Source of the DNA: CAZBDU01 sp964490725
GTDB taxonomy: Bacteria > Spirochaetota > Spirochaetia > SZUA-6 > DRHE01
Assembly: GCA_964490725.1 (NCBI GenBank)
Contig: CAZBDU010000023.1
Location: forward strand, 1-63,267
Direction: 5' to 3'
Length of the DNA: 63,267 nucleotides
Position numbers and translations under genes: made by a program. Below, one piece after another: positions 15,149 to 24,095 of the stretch (the first letter of the stretch is position 1; the number at the start of each line of letters is the position of its first letter). Below the pieces are notes generated by a model. That model was given only the letters and a program-made list of their open reading frames with translations, was not told the DNA's origin and did not search any database.

Positions 15149-15295
15149 AGCCTGACGGCTGCTGTCGCCTCTGCCGGCGATTCAGGGGCGGAAGGGGGCT
15201 GCACGGCGATCCGTTCTTTGACACAGCGGGGCCCGCCGGCCGCTGCGGCTCGCGCCGGCTTCAGCTTGCCGGGCGCTGGGTGGGCAGGGAAACCC
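15149..15295 (+). other. Non-coding leader or small-RNA candidate
   Basis: The 406-nt space between the acidic gene and spoVG holds the promoters listed separately. This central GC-rich part has no convincing reading frame and no RNA family I recognise (not SRP RNA or tmRNA). It could be the long leader of spoVG from the distal promoter or an independent small RNA. Confidence 0.3.
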
Positions 15296-15325
15296 TTGCA
15301 AAACGCGGAATCAGGGGTTTACAAT
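15296..15325 (+). promoter_or_regulatory. Proximal promoter of spoVG
   Basis: TTGCAA (15296-15301), 18 bp, TACAAT (15320-15325), then a leader of about 36 nt with GCAGGAGG before the spoVG ATG. Confidence 0.65.
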
Positions 15326-15367
15326 AGAGGCTGACCGGTCCACATGCACCGACGGCAGGAGGTTCCG

Positions 15368-15697
15368 ATGGAGATCACCGACATCAGGATCAAGAAGGTG
15401 GACACCGGGGGCAAGCTGAAGGCGTACGTAACCGTCACGTTCGACGACTGCTTCGTGGTGCACAACCTGAAGATCATCTCCGGGAAGGCCGGCACCTTCA
15501 TCGCCATGCCGAGCAGGAAGACGAAGACCGGTGAGTACAAGGACATTGCCCATCCCATCAACTCCTCGTTTCGCCAGCTGATTCAGAACCGGATCATCGA
15601 CGAGTACGACCGCGTGCTCGAAGAGGGGGAGCCCGGGGAAGGCCTGGGTGATTCGGAGTTCGTGGACGAGTCGGACTCCGAGCAGGAAGACGCGTAG
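15368..15697 (+). CDS. spoVG: SpoVG-family nucleic-acid-binding regulator
   Basis: SpoVG, a small DNA/RNA-binding regulator (site-specific in Borrelia, Staphylococcus and Bacillus). The opening MEITDIRIKKVDTGGKLKAY and the FIAMPSRKTKTGEYKDIAHPIN core (residues about 45-66, basic and conserved) are diagnostic. The last 25 residues form an acidic tail (DESDSEQEDA), as in several spirochaetal homologues. Length 109. Two promoters and a strong AGGAGG site precede it; tRNA-Gln follows 27 nt after its stop, suggesting a shared transcript with tRNA, rplY and pth. Confidence 0.94.
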   Translation: MEITDIRIKKVDTGGKLKAYVTVTFDDCFVVHNLKIISGKAGTFIAMPSRKTKTGEYKDIAHPINSSFRQLIQNRIIDEYDRVLEEGEPGEGLGDSEFVDESDSEQEDA

Positions 15698-15724
15698 CCG
15701 CACCTCCCGACACAGCAACACCCT

Positions 15725-15797
15725 TGGGACGTAGGCAAGCGGTAAGCCACCGGTTTTTGGCACCGGCATTTCGCAGGTTCGAATCCTGCCGTCCCAG
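15725..15797 (+). tRNA. tRNA-Gln (TTG)
   Basis: A 73-nt cloverleaf: acceptor TGGGACG (15725-15731) pairs with CGTCCCA (15790-15796), discriminator G; anticodon stem CACCGG/CCGGT-type around loop TTTTGGC with anticodon TTG; T arm GCAGG-TTCGAAT-CCTGC. The 3' CCA is not encoded and must be added after transcription. Lies between spoVG and rplY. Confidence 0.93.
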
Positions 15798-15800
15798 AGA

Positions 15801-15830
15801 TCAATCAAGATCAATCAGGATCAATCAAGA
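15801..15830 (+). repeat. Three tandem copies of a 10-bp unit after tRNA-Gln
   Basis: TCAATCAAGA, TCAATCAGGA, TCAATCAAGA follow each other directly, starting 3 nt beyond the tRNA discriminator and ending 34 nt before rplY. One copy has a single change. Confidence 0.85.
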
Positions 15831-15864
15831 GGACAGATCGACAGAGCACGAAGGAGCCTATACC

Positions 15865-16497
15865 ATGGAACAGAAAACACTGACGGCGGAGGAGCGCCGG
15901 AGTAGCGGGAAAGGCGCCGCCCGGCGGCTGCGGCGCGGCGGAAAGATCCCCGCCATCGTGTACGGCCACGGCGCGCCGAAGCCAGTGGCCGTGGACCAGC
16001 ACGAGTTCGGCAGCAAGTTTCGCACCGTCTCGGAGAGCAGCATCATCAAGCTCGAGCTGGACTCCGGCACCCACGACGTGCTGATCCGGGACTTTCAGGA
16101 AGACGCCGTCAGCGGCCGGGTCACGCACATCGACTTCTACGAAATCGAGCGCGGCAGGACGCTGAGGACGCGGGTGGGCCTGCACCTGGCCGGGGGCGCC
16201 ATCGGAGTTCGCGAAGGCGGACTGCTGGAGAGCTTCGTTCACGAGCTGGAGGTGGAGTGCCTGCCCAAGGACCTGCCGGAGCATATCGAGCACGACATCA
16301 CCGCCCTGGAGCTGGGGCACTCCCTTCACGTTCGTGACCTCCTCCCCCCGGAGGGCGTCAAGGTGCTCAACCCGCCCGATCAGGTGGTGTGCACGGTGGC
16401 GCACAAGCGGGCCGAAGCGGTGGCGGCCGCCGAAGAGGAAGAGGTGGTCGAGGCCGAAGAGGCGGCGATTGCCTCCGAGGCCGAGACGGAGGAGTAG
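15865..16497 (+). CDS. rplY: 50S ribosomal protein L25, CTC form
   Basis: 5S-rRNA-binding L25 with the general-stress CTC C-terminal domain; 210 residues is the usual size of the two-domain form. Opening EQKTLTAEERRSSGKGAARRLRRGG and KIPAIVYGHG are typical, and the beta-barrel CTC part follows from about residue 95. The tail is Glu/Ala-rich. ATG at 15865 follows AAGGAGC. Its TAG is only 3 nt before the proposed pth start, in the same frame. Confidence 0.92.
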   Translation: MEQKTLTAEERRSSGKGAARRLRRGGKIPAIVYGHGAPKPVAVDQHEFGSKFRTVSESSIIKLELDSGTHDVLIRDFQEDAVSGRVTHIDFYEIERGRTLRTRVGLHLAGGAIGVREGGLLESFVHELEVECLPKDLPEHIEHDITALELGHSLHVRDLLPPEGVKVLNPPDQVVCTVAHKRAEAVAAAEEEEVVEAEEAAIASEAETEE

Positions 16498-16500
16498 GGG

Positions 16501-17085
16501 CTGGAGCTCACGGTCGTCGGGTTGGGCAACCCGGGGGTCCGCTACGCCGGAAACCGGCATAACGTCGGCTTCCGCGCGGTGGACCTCCTGGCGGCACGGC
16601 TGGATGCTTCCTTCAGGAAGCCTCTGCTGGGCAGGTTTGCCCTGGCCGAGGCGCGAGCTGGCCCGCATCGCCTCTCCCTGGTCAAGCCCCTGACCTTCAT
16701 GAACCGCTCGGGAGAGGTGCTGCCTGCAGTCCTGCGGCGGACTGGCGCCGACGCCGGGCGGCTGCTGGTGATCTGCGACACCCTGGATCTGCCTCCCGGA
16801 GCCTGCCGGCTGAAACGGCGCGGGGGGGCGGGAGGACACAAGGGGTTGGCCTCGATCATCGACCATCTCGGCACCGGGGAGTTCCTGCGGTGCTACCTGG
16901 GCGTCGGCCACCCCGGCGGCAGGGAGGAGGTGGTGGGCTACGTGCTGAGCGATCCCCCCCGCCGGGAGCTTGAGGTGATCGAGCAGGCGGTCCGAGTGGC
17001 TTCCGAGGCCGTGCTGCGGCTCCTGGAGGAGGAGCCCGAGAAGGTAATGAATGAGGTCAACCGCAGAGCCGCACCCGCTGACTAG
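16501..17085 (+). CDS. pth: Peptidyl-tRNA hydrolase, apparent CTG start
   Basis: Pth recycles peptidyl-tRNA dropped from ribosomes. The catalytic features are present: VGLGNPG at the N-terminus, the His of NRHNVGFR, Asn of TFMNRSGE, and the RRGGAGGHKGLASI loop. Homologues start just before the VGLGNPG strand. In frame upstream there is the rplY TAG, GGG, then CTG (16501): CTG GAG CTC ACG GTC GTC gives MELTVVGLGNPG. GGAGGAG lies 6 nt before that CTG. The next possible start, TTG at 16522, would delete the first beta-strand. A CTG start is therefore favoured; 194 residues. Confidence 0.85.
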   Translation: MELTVVGLGNPGVRYAGNRHNVGFRAVDLLAARLDASFRKPLLGRFALAEARAGPHRLSLVKPLTFMNRSGEVLPAVLRRTGADAGRLLVICDTLDLPPGACRLKRRGGAGGHKGLASIIDHLGTGEFLRCYLGVGHPGGREEVVGYVLSDPPRRELEVIEQAVRVASEAVLRLLEEEPEKVMNEVNRRAAPAD

Positions 17086-18517
17086 GCAGGCCCTGCGGTC
17101 CTTGAGGCAGCTCGAGGTGGCGCCGGGCTCCGGGGTGCTGGTGGGGGTCTCCGGTGGGCCGGACTCCACGGCGCTGCTGCAGGTGCTGCTGGAGCTGGCG
17201 CCGGAGCATCCCTTGAGGCTGCAGGCCGCCCACCTGGACCATGGCTTGCGGGGGCGCAGCGAACGCGAGGAGGAGCAGAGCTTCCTGACCGGCCTCTGCG
17301 ACCGGCTGGGGGTGGTGCTGGTGAGGGAGGCGCTTCCCGAGGGTGCCCTCAGGGAGCAGGCCCGTCGCAGCCGCCGCAGCCTGGAGGAGACCGCCCGGGA
17401 GGCGCGCTACGCCTTCCTGCGGCGGGCGGCTGCCGACGGCGGCTTCCAGGCCATCGCCGTGGGACATACCGCCGACGACCAGGCCGAAACCATGATCATG
17501 CAGTTCTTCGCCGGCGGCGGGGCGGCCGGACCCGTGGGGATGGCCCCCCGGGCGGGACAGGTGGTGAGGCCGCTGATCCGCTGCTCTCGCGAGCAGGTGC
17601 TGGACTACCTGGGGCGGCAAGGTCTGGATTTCTGCACCGATTCCAGCAACCGGGACCGGGCCCACCTGCGCAACGCCGTGCGCCTGGAGCTGGTGCCGGC
17701 GATCGCCCGGCTGTTTCCCGGCTATCGCAGGAGCCTCTGCCGCCTGGCCGGGCGCCTGCAGGCGCAGCGCTCCTTCCTGGAGGAGGAGGCCTCTCACCGG
17801 CTGGCCTGGCGCCGCGCGGAGGGCGGCTGCCGGATGCCGCTGCACCGCTTCCTCGGCGCGCCGGCGCCGCTGCGCGTGTTGTCGCTTCTGCGCCTGCTCC
17901 GGGGGCTTCCGGGAAGCGCCCGGCGGGTGTCGCTACGCTTCCTCCGGCCTGCGGCGGCCCTCTGCGGCGCCGCGGCGCCCCCCGGCCGGGTGATCCTGGA
18001 CGGCTACGGGGTGCGCCTTTCGGTCAGGGGGCCGGCGCTTTTTCTGGAAACCCAGGTTGTCCGGAATGGCAAAAAGGGGTATCTTATGTTGGTCAAACGG
18101 GGCCAGGACGCGGAGATTCCGGAGGTGGGGCTGAGCGTGCGTGCGATCGCCGGGGCGCCGTCCCCGGGGGAGGGCGCCGAAGGCTCCGCTGCCGAAGGAG
18201 GCGGGTCCGGCCTGGCACATCTGGGTGTGCCGATTCATCTTGGGGGAACATCGGGACCTGTGGTCGTCAGGTCCGCCCGGCCGGATGACAGGGTGGAGAC
18301 TCCGCGGGGAACGAGGAGCGTCGGGAAGCTGCTCTCGCAGTGGCGCGTCCCGCCGGGACAGCGCTGGAAGGTACCCATCGTGGCGGACCGCCGGGGAACG
18401 GTTGCAGTTCTTGGCAGGGCCGTGGGATTCCGCAATCAGCTGCGCGCCGGAACATCCGGAGAAAACCAAGAGACTCTGACCCTGTACGTTGACTACCGAG
18501 ATGTGGAGGGCAAGTGA
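17051..18517 (+). CDS. tilS: tRNA(Ile)-lysidine synthase
   Basis: Modifies C34 of the AUA-reading tRNA-Ile to lysidine. The PP-loop SGGPDST (residues 35-41) is clear, with HLDHGLRGR, GHTADDQAET and the substrate-binding LGRQGLDFCTDSSN region. The C-terminal domain (VVRSARPDDRVETPRG onward) is also recognisable; 488 residues is on the long side. The start at 17051 overlaps pth by 35 bp and its stop overlaps ftsH (GTGA). The tilS-ftsH neighbourhood is widely conserved. Confidence 0.92.
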   Translation: MRSTAEPHPLTRQALRSLRQLEVAPGSGVLVGVSGGPDSTALLQVLLELAPEHPLRLQAAHLDHGLRGRSEREEEQSFLTGLCDRLGVVLVREALPEGALREQARRSRRSLEETAREARYAFLRRAAADGGFQAIAVGHTADDQAETMIMQFFAGGGAAGPVGMAPRAGQVVRPLIRCSREQVLDYLGRQGLDFCTDSSNRDRAHLRNAVRLELVPAIARLFPGYRRSLCRLAGRLQAQRSFLEEEASHRLAWRRAEGGCRMPLHRFLGAPAPLRVLSLLRLLRGLPGSARRVSLRFLRPAAALCGAAAPPGRVILDGYGVRLSVRGPALFLETQVVRNGKKGYLMLVKRGQDAEIPEVGLSVRAIAGAPSPGEGAEGSAAEGGGSGLAHLGVPIHLGGTSGPVVVRSARPDDRVETPRGTRSVGKLLSQWRVPPGQRWKVPIVADRRGTVAVLGRAVGFRNQLRAGTSGENQETLTLYVDYRDVEGK

Positions 18518-20385
18518 GCGATAACCAGAGACCGGATCGCAAGGGGCCGGACCCCAATCTGCCCCGGTTCAGCTTCAACAACCGCGTTGCCTTGATCTCG
18601 CTGCTGGTTCTGGTGGCGTTCTTCATCTTCTTCTTCGTCTACAACGACAGGAGCGGCAGCCAGCAGATCGCCTACTCGGTCTTTCTGAACTACCTCGATC
18701 AGGGCCTGGTGGATTCGGTCAAGATCATCGACCAGTACGAGGTGCAGGGGACGCTGCGCGGGCAGGGCGGGGACATGACCTACTTCAAGACCGTCATCCC
18801 CTACGAGGATCCGACCCTGCTGCAGAAGCTCACCGCCAAGGGGGTGCGCATATCCGGGGGACCGCGGGCGGTCTCTCCCTTCCGCATCTTCATCGAGTTC
18901 CTTCCCTGGATCATCGGTTTCTTCTTCATCTGGTTCATGTTCCGGCAGGTCCAGGGAAGCGGCAACCGGGCCTTCAACTTCGGCAAGAGCCGGGCCAAGC
19001 AGTATCTGGACACCGGCAAGAGGGTGATGTTCACCGACGTGGCCGGGCAGGAGGAGGCCAAGTACGAGCTGCAGGAGGTCGTGGAGTTCCTGAAGAACCC
19101 CCAGAAGTTTTCCAAGATCGGCGCCAAGATCCCCAAGGGGGTATTGCTGGTGGGCATGCCGGGGACCGGCAAGACGCTGCTGGCCAAGGCCATCGCCGGC
19201 GAGGCCGCAGTGGCGTTCTTTCACATGTCGGGCTCGGATTTCGTGGAGATGTTCGTCGGGGTGGGGGCCAGCCGGGTGCGGGACCTCTTCGAGCAGGGCC
19301 GCAAGAACGCTCCCTGCATCCTCTTCATCGACGAGCTGGATGCGGTGGGGCGTACCCGCGGGGCCGGCTACGGCGGCGGGCACGACGAGCGGGAGCAGAC
19401 CCTCAACCAGATGCTGGTGGAGATGGACGGGTTCGACACCAAGGACGGAGTGATCATCGTGGCCGCCACGAACCGGCCGGACGTGCTGGACCCGGCGCTG
19501 CTGCGTCCGGGACGTTTTGACCGCCAGGTGGTGGTGGACATGCCGGACACCAGGGAACGTGAGCACATATTGAAGCTCCACACCCGCAGCATCCCCCTGG
19601 GGGGAGATATCGACCTGAACCGCATCGCCCGGGCCACCCCGGGCTCCTCGGGGGCGGACCTGGCCAATCTGGTGAACGAGGCGGCCCTGTTCGCCGCCCG
19701 GCTCAATAAGAGCCACGTGGAGATGAACGACTTCGAAGAGGCTCGTGACAAGGTCATGATGGGCGTGGCGCGACGCTCCAAGGTGATCCCTGCCAAGGTC
19801 CGGGGCATGACCGCCTATCACGAGGCCGGGCATGCGCTGCTGCACTACTTTCTGAAGAACGCCGATCCCCTGCACAAGGTGACCATCGTTCCCCACGGCC
19901 AGGCGCTGGGGGTGGCCTTTTCCCTTCCGGAAACGGACGCCTATTCGCGCAGCGAGGGCTGGCTGCGGGACAGGATCACCATCTCCATGGGCGGCTACGT
20001 GGCCGAGGAGATCATCTTTCAGGAGAACACCACCGGCGCCCAGAACGACATCGAGCAGGCCACCGACATCGCCCGGCGCATGGTGTGCGAGTGGGGAATG
20101 AGCAAGGCCCTGGGGCCGGTGGCCTACGGCCAGAAGGAAGAGCCGATATTTCTGGGCAAGGAGATCGCCCGTCACAAGGACTACTCCGAGGAGACCGCGC
20201 GGATGATCGACCAGGAAGTGAGGGCCGTCGTCGAAGAGGGGATCCAGGGTGCGCGCGAGCTTCTGACCAGCCACCGCGACAAGCTGGAGCTGCTGGCCAA
20301 GACGCTCCTGGAAAAGGAGACCCTGGACGATAATCAAATTCGTGAGCTGCTGGGTTTTCCCGCTCGCCAGAAGCAGGGCGAATAG
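18514..20385 (+). CDS. ftsH: ATP-dependent zinc metalloprotease FtsH
   Basis: Membrane-anchored AAA protease for membrane-protein quality control. Two transmembrane helices flank a periplasmic domain (about residues 25-43 and 128-145); the AAA module has Walker A GMPGTGKT, Walker B LFIDELDAVG and the SRH with RPGRFDRQ; the protease site is HEAGH (TAYHEAGHALLH) with the distal zinc ligand in the TGAQNDIEQAT helix. 623 residues, GTG start at 18514. Overlaps the next gene by 44 bp. Confidence 0.96.
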   Translation: MSDNQRPDRKGPDPNLPRFSFNNRVALISLLVLVAFFIFFFVYNDRSGSQQIAYSVFLNYLDQGLVDSVKIIDQYEVQGTLRGQGGDMTYFKTVIPYEDPTLLQKLTAKGVRISGGPRAVSPFRIFIEFLPWIIGFFFIWFMFRQVQGSGNRAFNFGKSRAKQYLDTGKRVMFTDVAGQEEAKYELQEVVEFLKNPQKFSKIGAKIPKGVLLVGMPGTGKTLLAKAIAGEAAVAFFHMSGSDFVEMFVGVGASRVRDLFEQGRKNAPCILFIDELDAVGRTRGAGYGGGHDEREQTLNQMLVEMDGFDTKDGVIIVAATNRPDVLDPALLRPGRFDRQVVVDMPDTREREHILKLHTRSIPLGGDIDLNRIARATPGSSGADLANLVNEAALFAARLNKSHVEMNDFEEARDKVMMGVARRSKVIPAKVRGMTAYHEAGHALLHYFLKNADPLHKVTIVPHGQALGVAFSLPETDAYSRSEGWLRDRITISMGGYVAEEIIFQENTTGAQNDIEQATDIARRMVCEWGMSKALGPVAYGQKEEPIFLGKEIARHKDYSEETARMIDQEVRAVVEEGIQGARELLTSHRDKLELLAKTLLEKETLDDNQIRELLGFPARQKQGE

Positions 20386-22294
20386 GCGGGGGGCCGTCGT
20401 CCTCCTGCTCCTCTGCCTTTGCCTGGCCGCGCCGCCGGGCGTGACGGCCCAGGGCAGGGTAGCGCAGATCTACTACCGGCAGGCCCAGGGCCTGTTCGCC
20501 GCCGGGAAGGGCGAGCAGGCTGCGCGGCTCCTGGACGTGGCCCTGGAGTTCGACCCCAACCATTCGGAGAGTTTGTACCTCTACGCCCGCATCGAGCTGG
20601 CCCGCCAGGAGGATACGCTGGACGGCGTGCGCCTGCTGCGCCAGGCCATCGAGTCCGCCAGGTGGGAGGAGACCGATCCGCGGCTGCCGCAGCTGGACCT
20701 GGCGGAGGTGCTGGTGCGCACCCGCCGCTACCGGGAGGCCATGCAGGCCCTGCGGCGGCTGGGAGCCGGTCCCGGCTCGGGGTGGTTGGGAGGCACGGCG
20801 GAGCCCAGGCTGGCGGTGCTCTGGGCCCGAAGCCTGCGGGGTCTGGGAGAGAGGGCCGAGGTGGAGCGCTTCCTGCGGGAGGCGGTGCGGGTGTTCCCCA
20901 AGCACGCGGGGCTGCACGAGCTGGCGGCGCGGGTGCAGCTGGACATGGGAAGGCCCGACCGGGCGCTGCGCGCCGCCGAGGATGGCCTGGCCATCCTGCC
21001 GGACTCCACCGCGCTGCTGCTCACCGCCGCCGAGCTCAGCCGGGGCGAGCGGCGCAGCTCCCTGCTGGAGCGCTACTTCCGGCTGGGAGGAAGCGAGCCC
21101 CTGGCGGCCGCGCTGGCCATGGAGGCGGAGAGCCCGGAGGAGGCGGCGCTGGTGGAGAGGTTCTTCGCTTCCGGAGGAAACGGGCGGGTGCTGATCCTGG
21201 ACAGGGTCCGTTCGCTGCTGGAGGCGCGCGAAAGCGCGCGGGAGAAGCAGGCGGGGGCGGGAGCGGGAGCGTCCCGGGCCTGGTCCACCTTCCTGAGCCG
21301 CACCGGCGGCTACAGCGGGCAGCGGGTGGTGGACTCGGACCGGGACGGCTTCTACGAGGAGCGGTACCGGTACGTGGACGGGTCGCTGCGGCAGTGGCTC
21401 CTTGACCGGGATCAGGATGGAGTGCCGGAGGCGCGGGTAGAGCTTGAGAGAGAGAGCCCCCGGGTGGTCACGGCCGGCGGGTGGACGTACCGGTACGGGC
21501 AGTATCCCTACCTGGAGGAGGCGGTCCTGGCCGATGGCGGGGGCCGGCGGGAGTACCTGCTCCTGCCCATGAGCTTCCGGCTGCCGGTCCTGCAGGAAGC
21601 GCCGGGAGGCCGGGCCGGCCTGCGGCTGAAGCTGGCGGTGGATGCCTGGCCGGCGGAGGGGCGCATCCGTGCGGGCAGCTATCAGATGGACGAGTACCCG
21701 GGCGGTTCTTCCACGTCCCGGCGCCGCTACCTCTTTCAGGAGGGCCGGGTGGTCCGCATGGAGGAAGGGGCCGGACCCGGCGGGAGGTTCGCCCACGTGG
21801 TGGTCTACCGCGACGGGCTGCCGGTCTTCGGTACACGCGACCTGGACGGCGACGGAGAGTACGAGATGCGGGAGGAGTACAGCGGCGGGGCTCTGAACCG
21901 GCTGACCCTGGACCAGGACCGGGACGGCAGGCCGGAGTTCGTCCAGGTGCTCTCCCCGCGGCAGGAGATGCTGTGGGACTACGACGGCGACGGCGTTCCC
22001 GACAGCAGGGAGCTGGTGGACGCGGCCGGGCGCCGCGTGCGGGAGTTTTCCTCCCGTCTGAACGGGACCTTCGACCTGCAGGCCGTCTTCGCCTCCGGCG
22101 GCCTGGTGCGCTTCGAACGCTCCGGCCGGAGGCTGCCCATCGTGTACGACGGCGCCAGCGATCTGTACTGGCTGGGAAAGCGGGGCGCCGCGGGCCTGGA
22201 GAGGGACAAGCTGGCCGAGGGGGTGCAGACGATCGACGGCAGACGCTACTTCGTCCTGCACTACGACGGAAAAGTGTACATCGAGGAGCTGTGA
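20342..22294 (+). CDS. Secreted TPR protein with calcium-type DxDxDG repeats
   Basis: A 650-residue protein with an N-terminal signal sequence (hydrophobic VVLLLLCLCLAAPPGVTAQ, cleavage near residue 37), TPR-like helical repeats over residues 40-270 (AQGLFAAGKGEQAARLLDVALEF is typical in character), then a beta-rich half with at least four aspartate loops: DSDRDGF, DRDQDGV, DLDGDGE and DYDGDGVPD. Such loops bind calcium in EF-hand or thrombospondin-type folds. Function unknown; likely periplasmic or outer surface. It is translationally coupled to ftsH and to the HtrA-like lipoprotein, suggesting envelope maintenance. The ATG at 20342 overlaps ftsH. Confidence 0.75.
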   Translation: MSCWVFPLARSRANRRGAVVLLLLCLCLAAPPGVTAQGRVAQIYYRQAQGLFAAGKGEQAARLLDVALEFDPNHSESLYLYARIELARQEDTLDGVRLLRQAIESARWEETDPRLPQLDLAEVLVRTRRYREAMQALRRLGAGPGSGWLGGTAEPRLAVLWARSLRGLGERAEVERFLREAVRVFPKHAGLHELAARVQLDMGRPDRALRAAEDGLAILPDSTALLLTAAELSRGERRSSLLERYFRLGGSEPLAAALAMEAESPEEAALVERFFASGGNGRVLILDRVRSLLEARESAREKQAGAGAGASRAWSTFLSRTGGYSGQRVVDSDRDGFYEERYRYVDGSLRQWLLDRDQDGVPEARVELERESPRVVTAGGWTYRYGQYPYLEEAVLADGGGRREYLLLPMSFRLPVLQEAPGGRAGLRLKLAVDAWPAEGRIRAGSYQMDEYPGGSSTSRRRYLFQEGRVVRMEEGAGPGGRFAHVVVYRDGLPVFGTRDLDGDGEYEMREEYSGGALNRLTLDQDRDGRPEFVQVLSPRQEMLWDYDGDGVPDSRELVDAAGRRVREFSSRLNGTFDLQAVFASGGLVRFERSGRRLPIVYDGASDLYWLGKRGAAGLERDKLAEGVQTIDGRRYFVLHYDGKVYIEEL

Positions 22295-22296
22295 GC

Positions 22297-24075
22297 ATGA
22301 TCCCAAGGGTAGCGTTCGCTGCGCTGCTGGCCGCCCTGGCGGCGGGCTGCGCCACCTCCCCCGCGTCCCGGCAGGGCGCCGCCGGGACGGTGGAGCAGAA
22401 TCCGCTGGAAAGCGTGCGAGCCAAGATAACGGAAGACAAGCTGTTCGAGGCCTACCAGGACCTGTCGGCCCTGGAACGCAGCCGTCCCGGCCTGCCGCAG
22501 GTGGCCACGCTGAAAGAGCAGGTGGTGCAGGCCTTCGGGCGGGAGTTTCGCGCCAGCCTCGACTCCGGCAAGATCGAGGCGGCGGCCTCCTACTTCTGCA
22601 CGCTTCTGGGGCTGGGCAAGAAGGAGCTGCTTCAAGGGTGGACGCCCGCCAGCTTCCTGACGCGGCTGGCCCAGGCCAAGGCCGACGAAGGCGACGCCCC
22701 GGTGGCGCTGGTGCTGGCCCTGAGGGCGTTGCAGGCCGGAAAGGTCGACGAAGGGCTGCTGCGCCTGCTGATGGAGCTGGCGGTGAAGCTCGGCAACAGA
22801 TCGGTGGCCGAAGAGGCGGCCAGGCTCCTGAAGGACCGGGGCCTCGCAATCCCGGACGGCCTGGAGGGAAAGCTGCCCGTGCTGGCGCCGGTGGAGAAGC
22901 TGGTGGGCGGCACCGTGACCATCTGGGTGAACCGCGGGATCAAGATCGAGCGCGGGTTGGGCTATCCGGACCGGGTGATCGGCAGCGGCTTCTTCATCGA
23001 TCCCCGGGGTTACCTTCTCACCAACTATCACGTCATTTCCAGCGAGGTGGATCCCAAGTACGAGGGGTACTCGCGGCTGTACATCAAGCTCTCCGAGAGG
23101 TCGGAGGAGAAGATCCCCGCGAAAGTCGTGGGCTATGACCGGATCTTCGACCTGGCCCTGGTGAAGGCGGAGGTGGAGCCAACCGTAGTCTTCTCCCCCG
23201 GTGAAGACACGGCGCTCCCGGTGGGAAGCCACATCACCGCCATCGGCTCTCCGGCGGGGCTGGAAAACTCGGTCACCTCCGGGATCGTCTCGGCCACCGG
23301 GCGGCGCTTCCTGCAGCTGGGGAACGTCATCCAGGTGGACGTGCCGATCAACTACGGGAACAGCGGCGGGCCGCTGCTGGACCAGGCGGGAAGGCTGATC
23401 GGGATCGTCTTTGCCGGAATAGAGCAGTTCGAGGGGGTCAATTTCGCCATTCCCATGCGCTGGGTGAGCAAGGTCCTGCCGCGGCTGTACGCCGGCGGCG
23501 AGGTAATCCATCCCTGGCTGGGGCTGGCGCTGCAGGAGAGCGATGAGGGCCTGAAGGTGATCTACGCGATGCCCGGCTCGCCGGCGGCGCGGGCGGGTAT
23601 CCAGGAGGGGGACCTGATCGAGAGCCTGAACGGCCGTTCCTACAGCAAGGTGGAGGAGGCCCAGGCGGCCATCCTGGACCTGGTCCAGCCCTGCCTGGTG
23701 CGCGTGGAATGGGAGCGGGAGGGAACCAGGATGCACGGCGAGCTCAGTCTGGCGGAGCGTCCCTTCATTCCCATCGAGACCGCCCTGGAGAAGGACGTCA
23801 GAGAGAACGTCTTCTATCCGCTGTTCGGGCTCAAGGTGGAGAAGACCGGCCAGTTCCTCTGGCAGACCAGCTACGTGGTCAAGGACGTGGTGCCGGGTTC
23901 GGTGGCGGACGAGACCGGTCTGTCCAAGGGCGATCCCCTCACCGTCCAGGGATGGAAGATGGACCAGGAGAATCACGTCGCGGTGCTCGTGCTGGTCGTG
24001 AAGAAGCGCAAGCTGGGGTTCCTGGAGAGCGCCATCCAGATGCCCGCCTACACGGAGACCAACAACTTCCTGTAG
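22297..24075 (+). CDS. HtrA-like trypsin/PDZ serine protease lipoprotein
   Basis: A 592-residue predicted lipoprotein: the N-terminus ends in the lipobox LAALAAGC (Cys about residue 17). A helical region (residues 40-180) precedes a trypsin-like domain with the catalytic triad His in TNYHVIS, Asp in RIFDLALVK and Ser in NYGNSGGPLLD. A PDZ domain follows (WLGLALQESDEGLKVIY, GSPAARAGIQEGDLI) and a second degenerate PDZ-like region is at the C-terminus. DegP/HtrA-type envelope protease, here anchored by lipid rather than by a helix. Starts 2 nt after the preceding stop and ends the spoVG-ftsH gene run. Confidence 0.85.
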   Translation: MIPRVAFAALLAALAAGCATSPASRQGAAGTVEQNPLESVRAKITEDKLFEAYQDLSALERSRPGLPQVATLKEQVVQAFGREFRASLDSGKIEAAASYFCTLLGLGKKELLQGWTPASFLTRLAQAKADEGDAPVALVLALRALQAGKVDEGLLRLLMELAVKLGNRSVAEEAARLLKDRGLAIPDGLEGKLPVLAPVEKLVGGTVTIWVNRGIKIERGLGYPDRVIGSGFFIDPRGYLLTNYHVISSEVDPKYEGYSRLYIKLSERSEEKIPAKVVGYDRIFDLALVKAEVEPTVVFSPGEDTALPVGSHITAIGSPAGLENSVTSGIVSATGRRFLQLGNVIQVDVPINYGNSGGPLLDQAGRLIGIVFAGIEQFEGVNFAIPMRWVSKVLPRLYAGGEVIHPWLGLALQESDEGLKVIYAMPGSPAARAGIQEGDLIESLNGRSYSKVEEAQAAILDLVQPCLVRVEWEREGTRMHGELSLAERPFIPIETALEKDVRENVFYPLFGLKVEKTGQFLWQTSYVVKDVVPGSVADETGLSKGDPLTVQGWKMDQENHVAVLVLVVKKRKLGFLESAIQMPAYTETNNFL

Positions 24076-24095
24076 GGCGCCTGCGCGGGCCCGGC

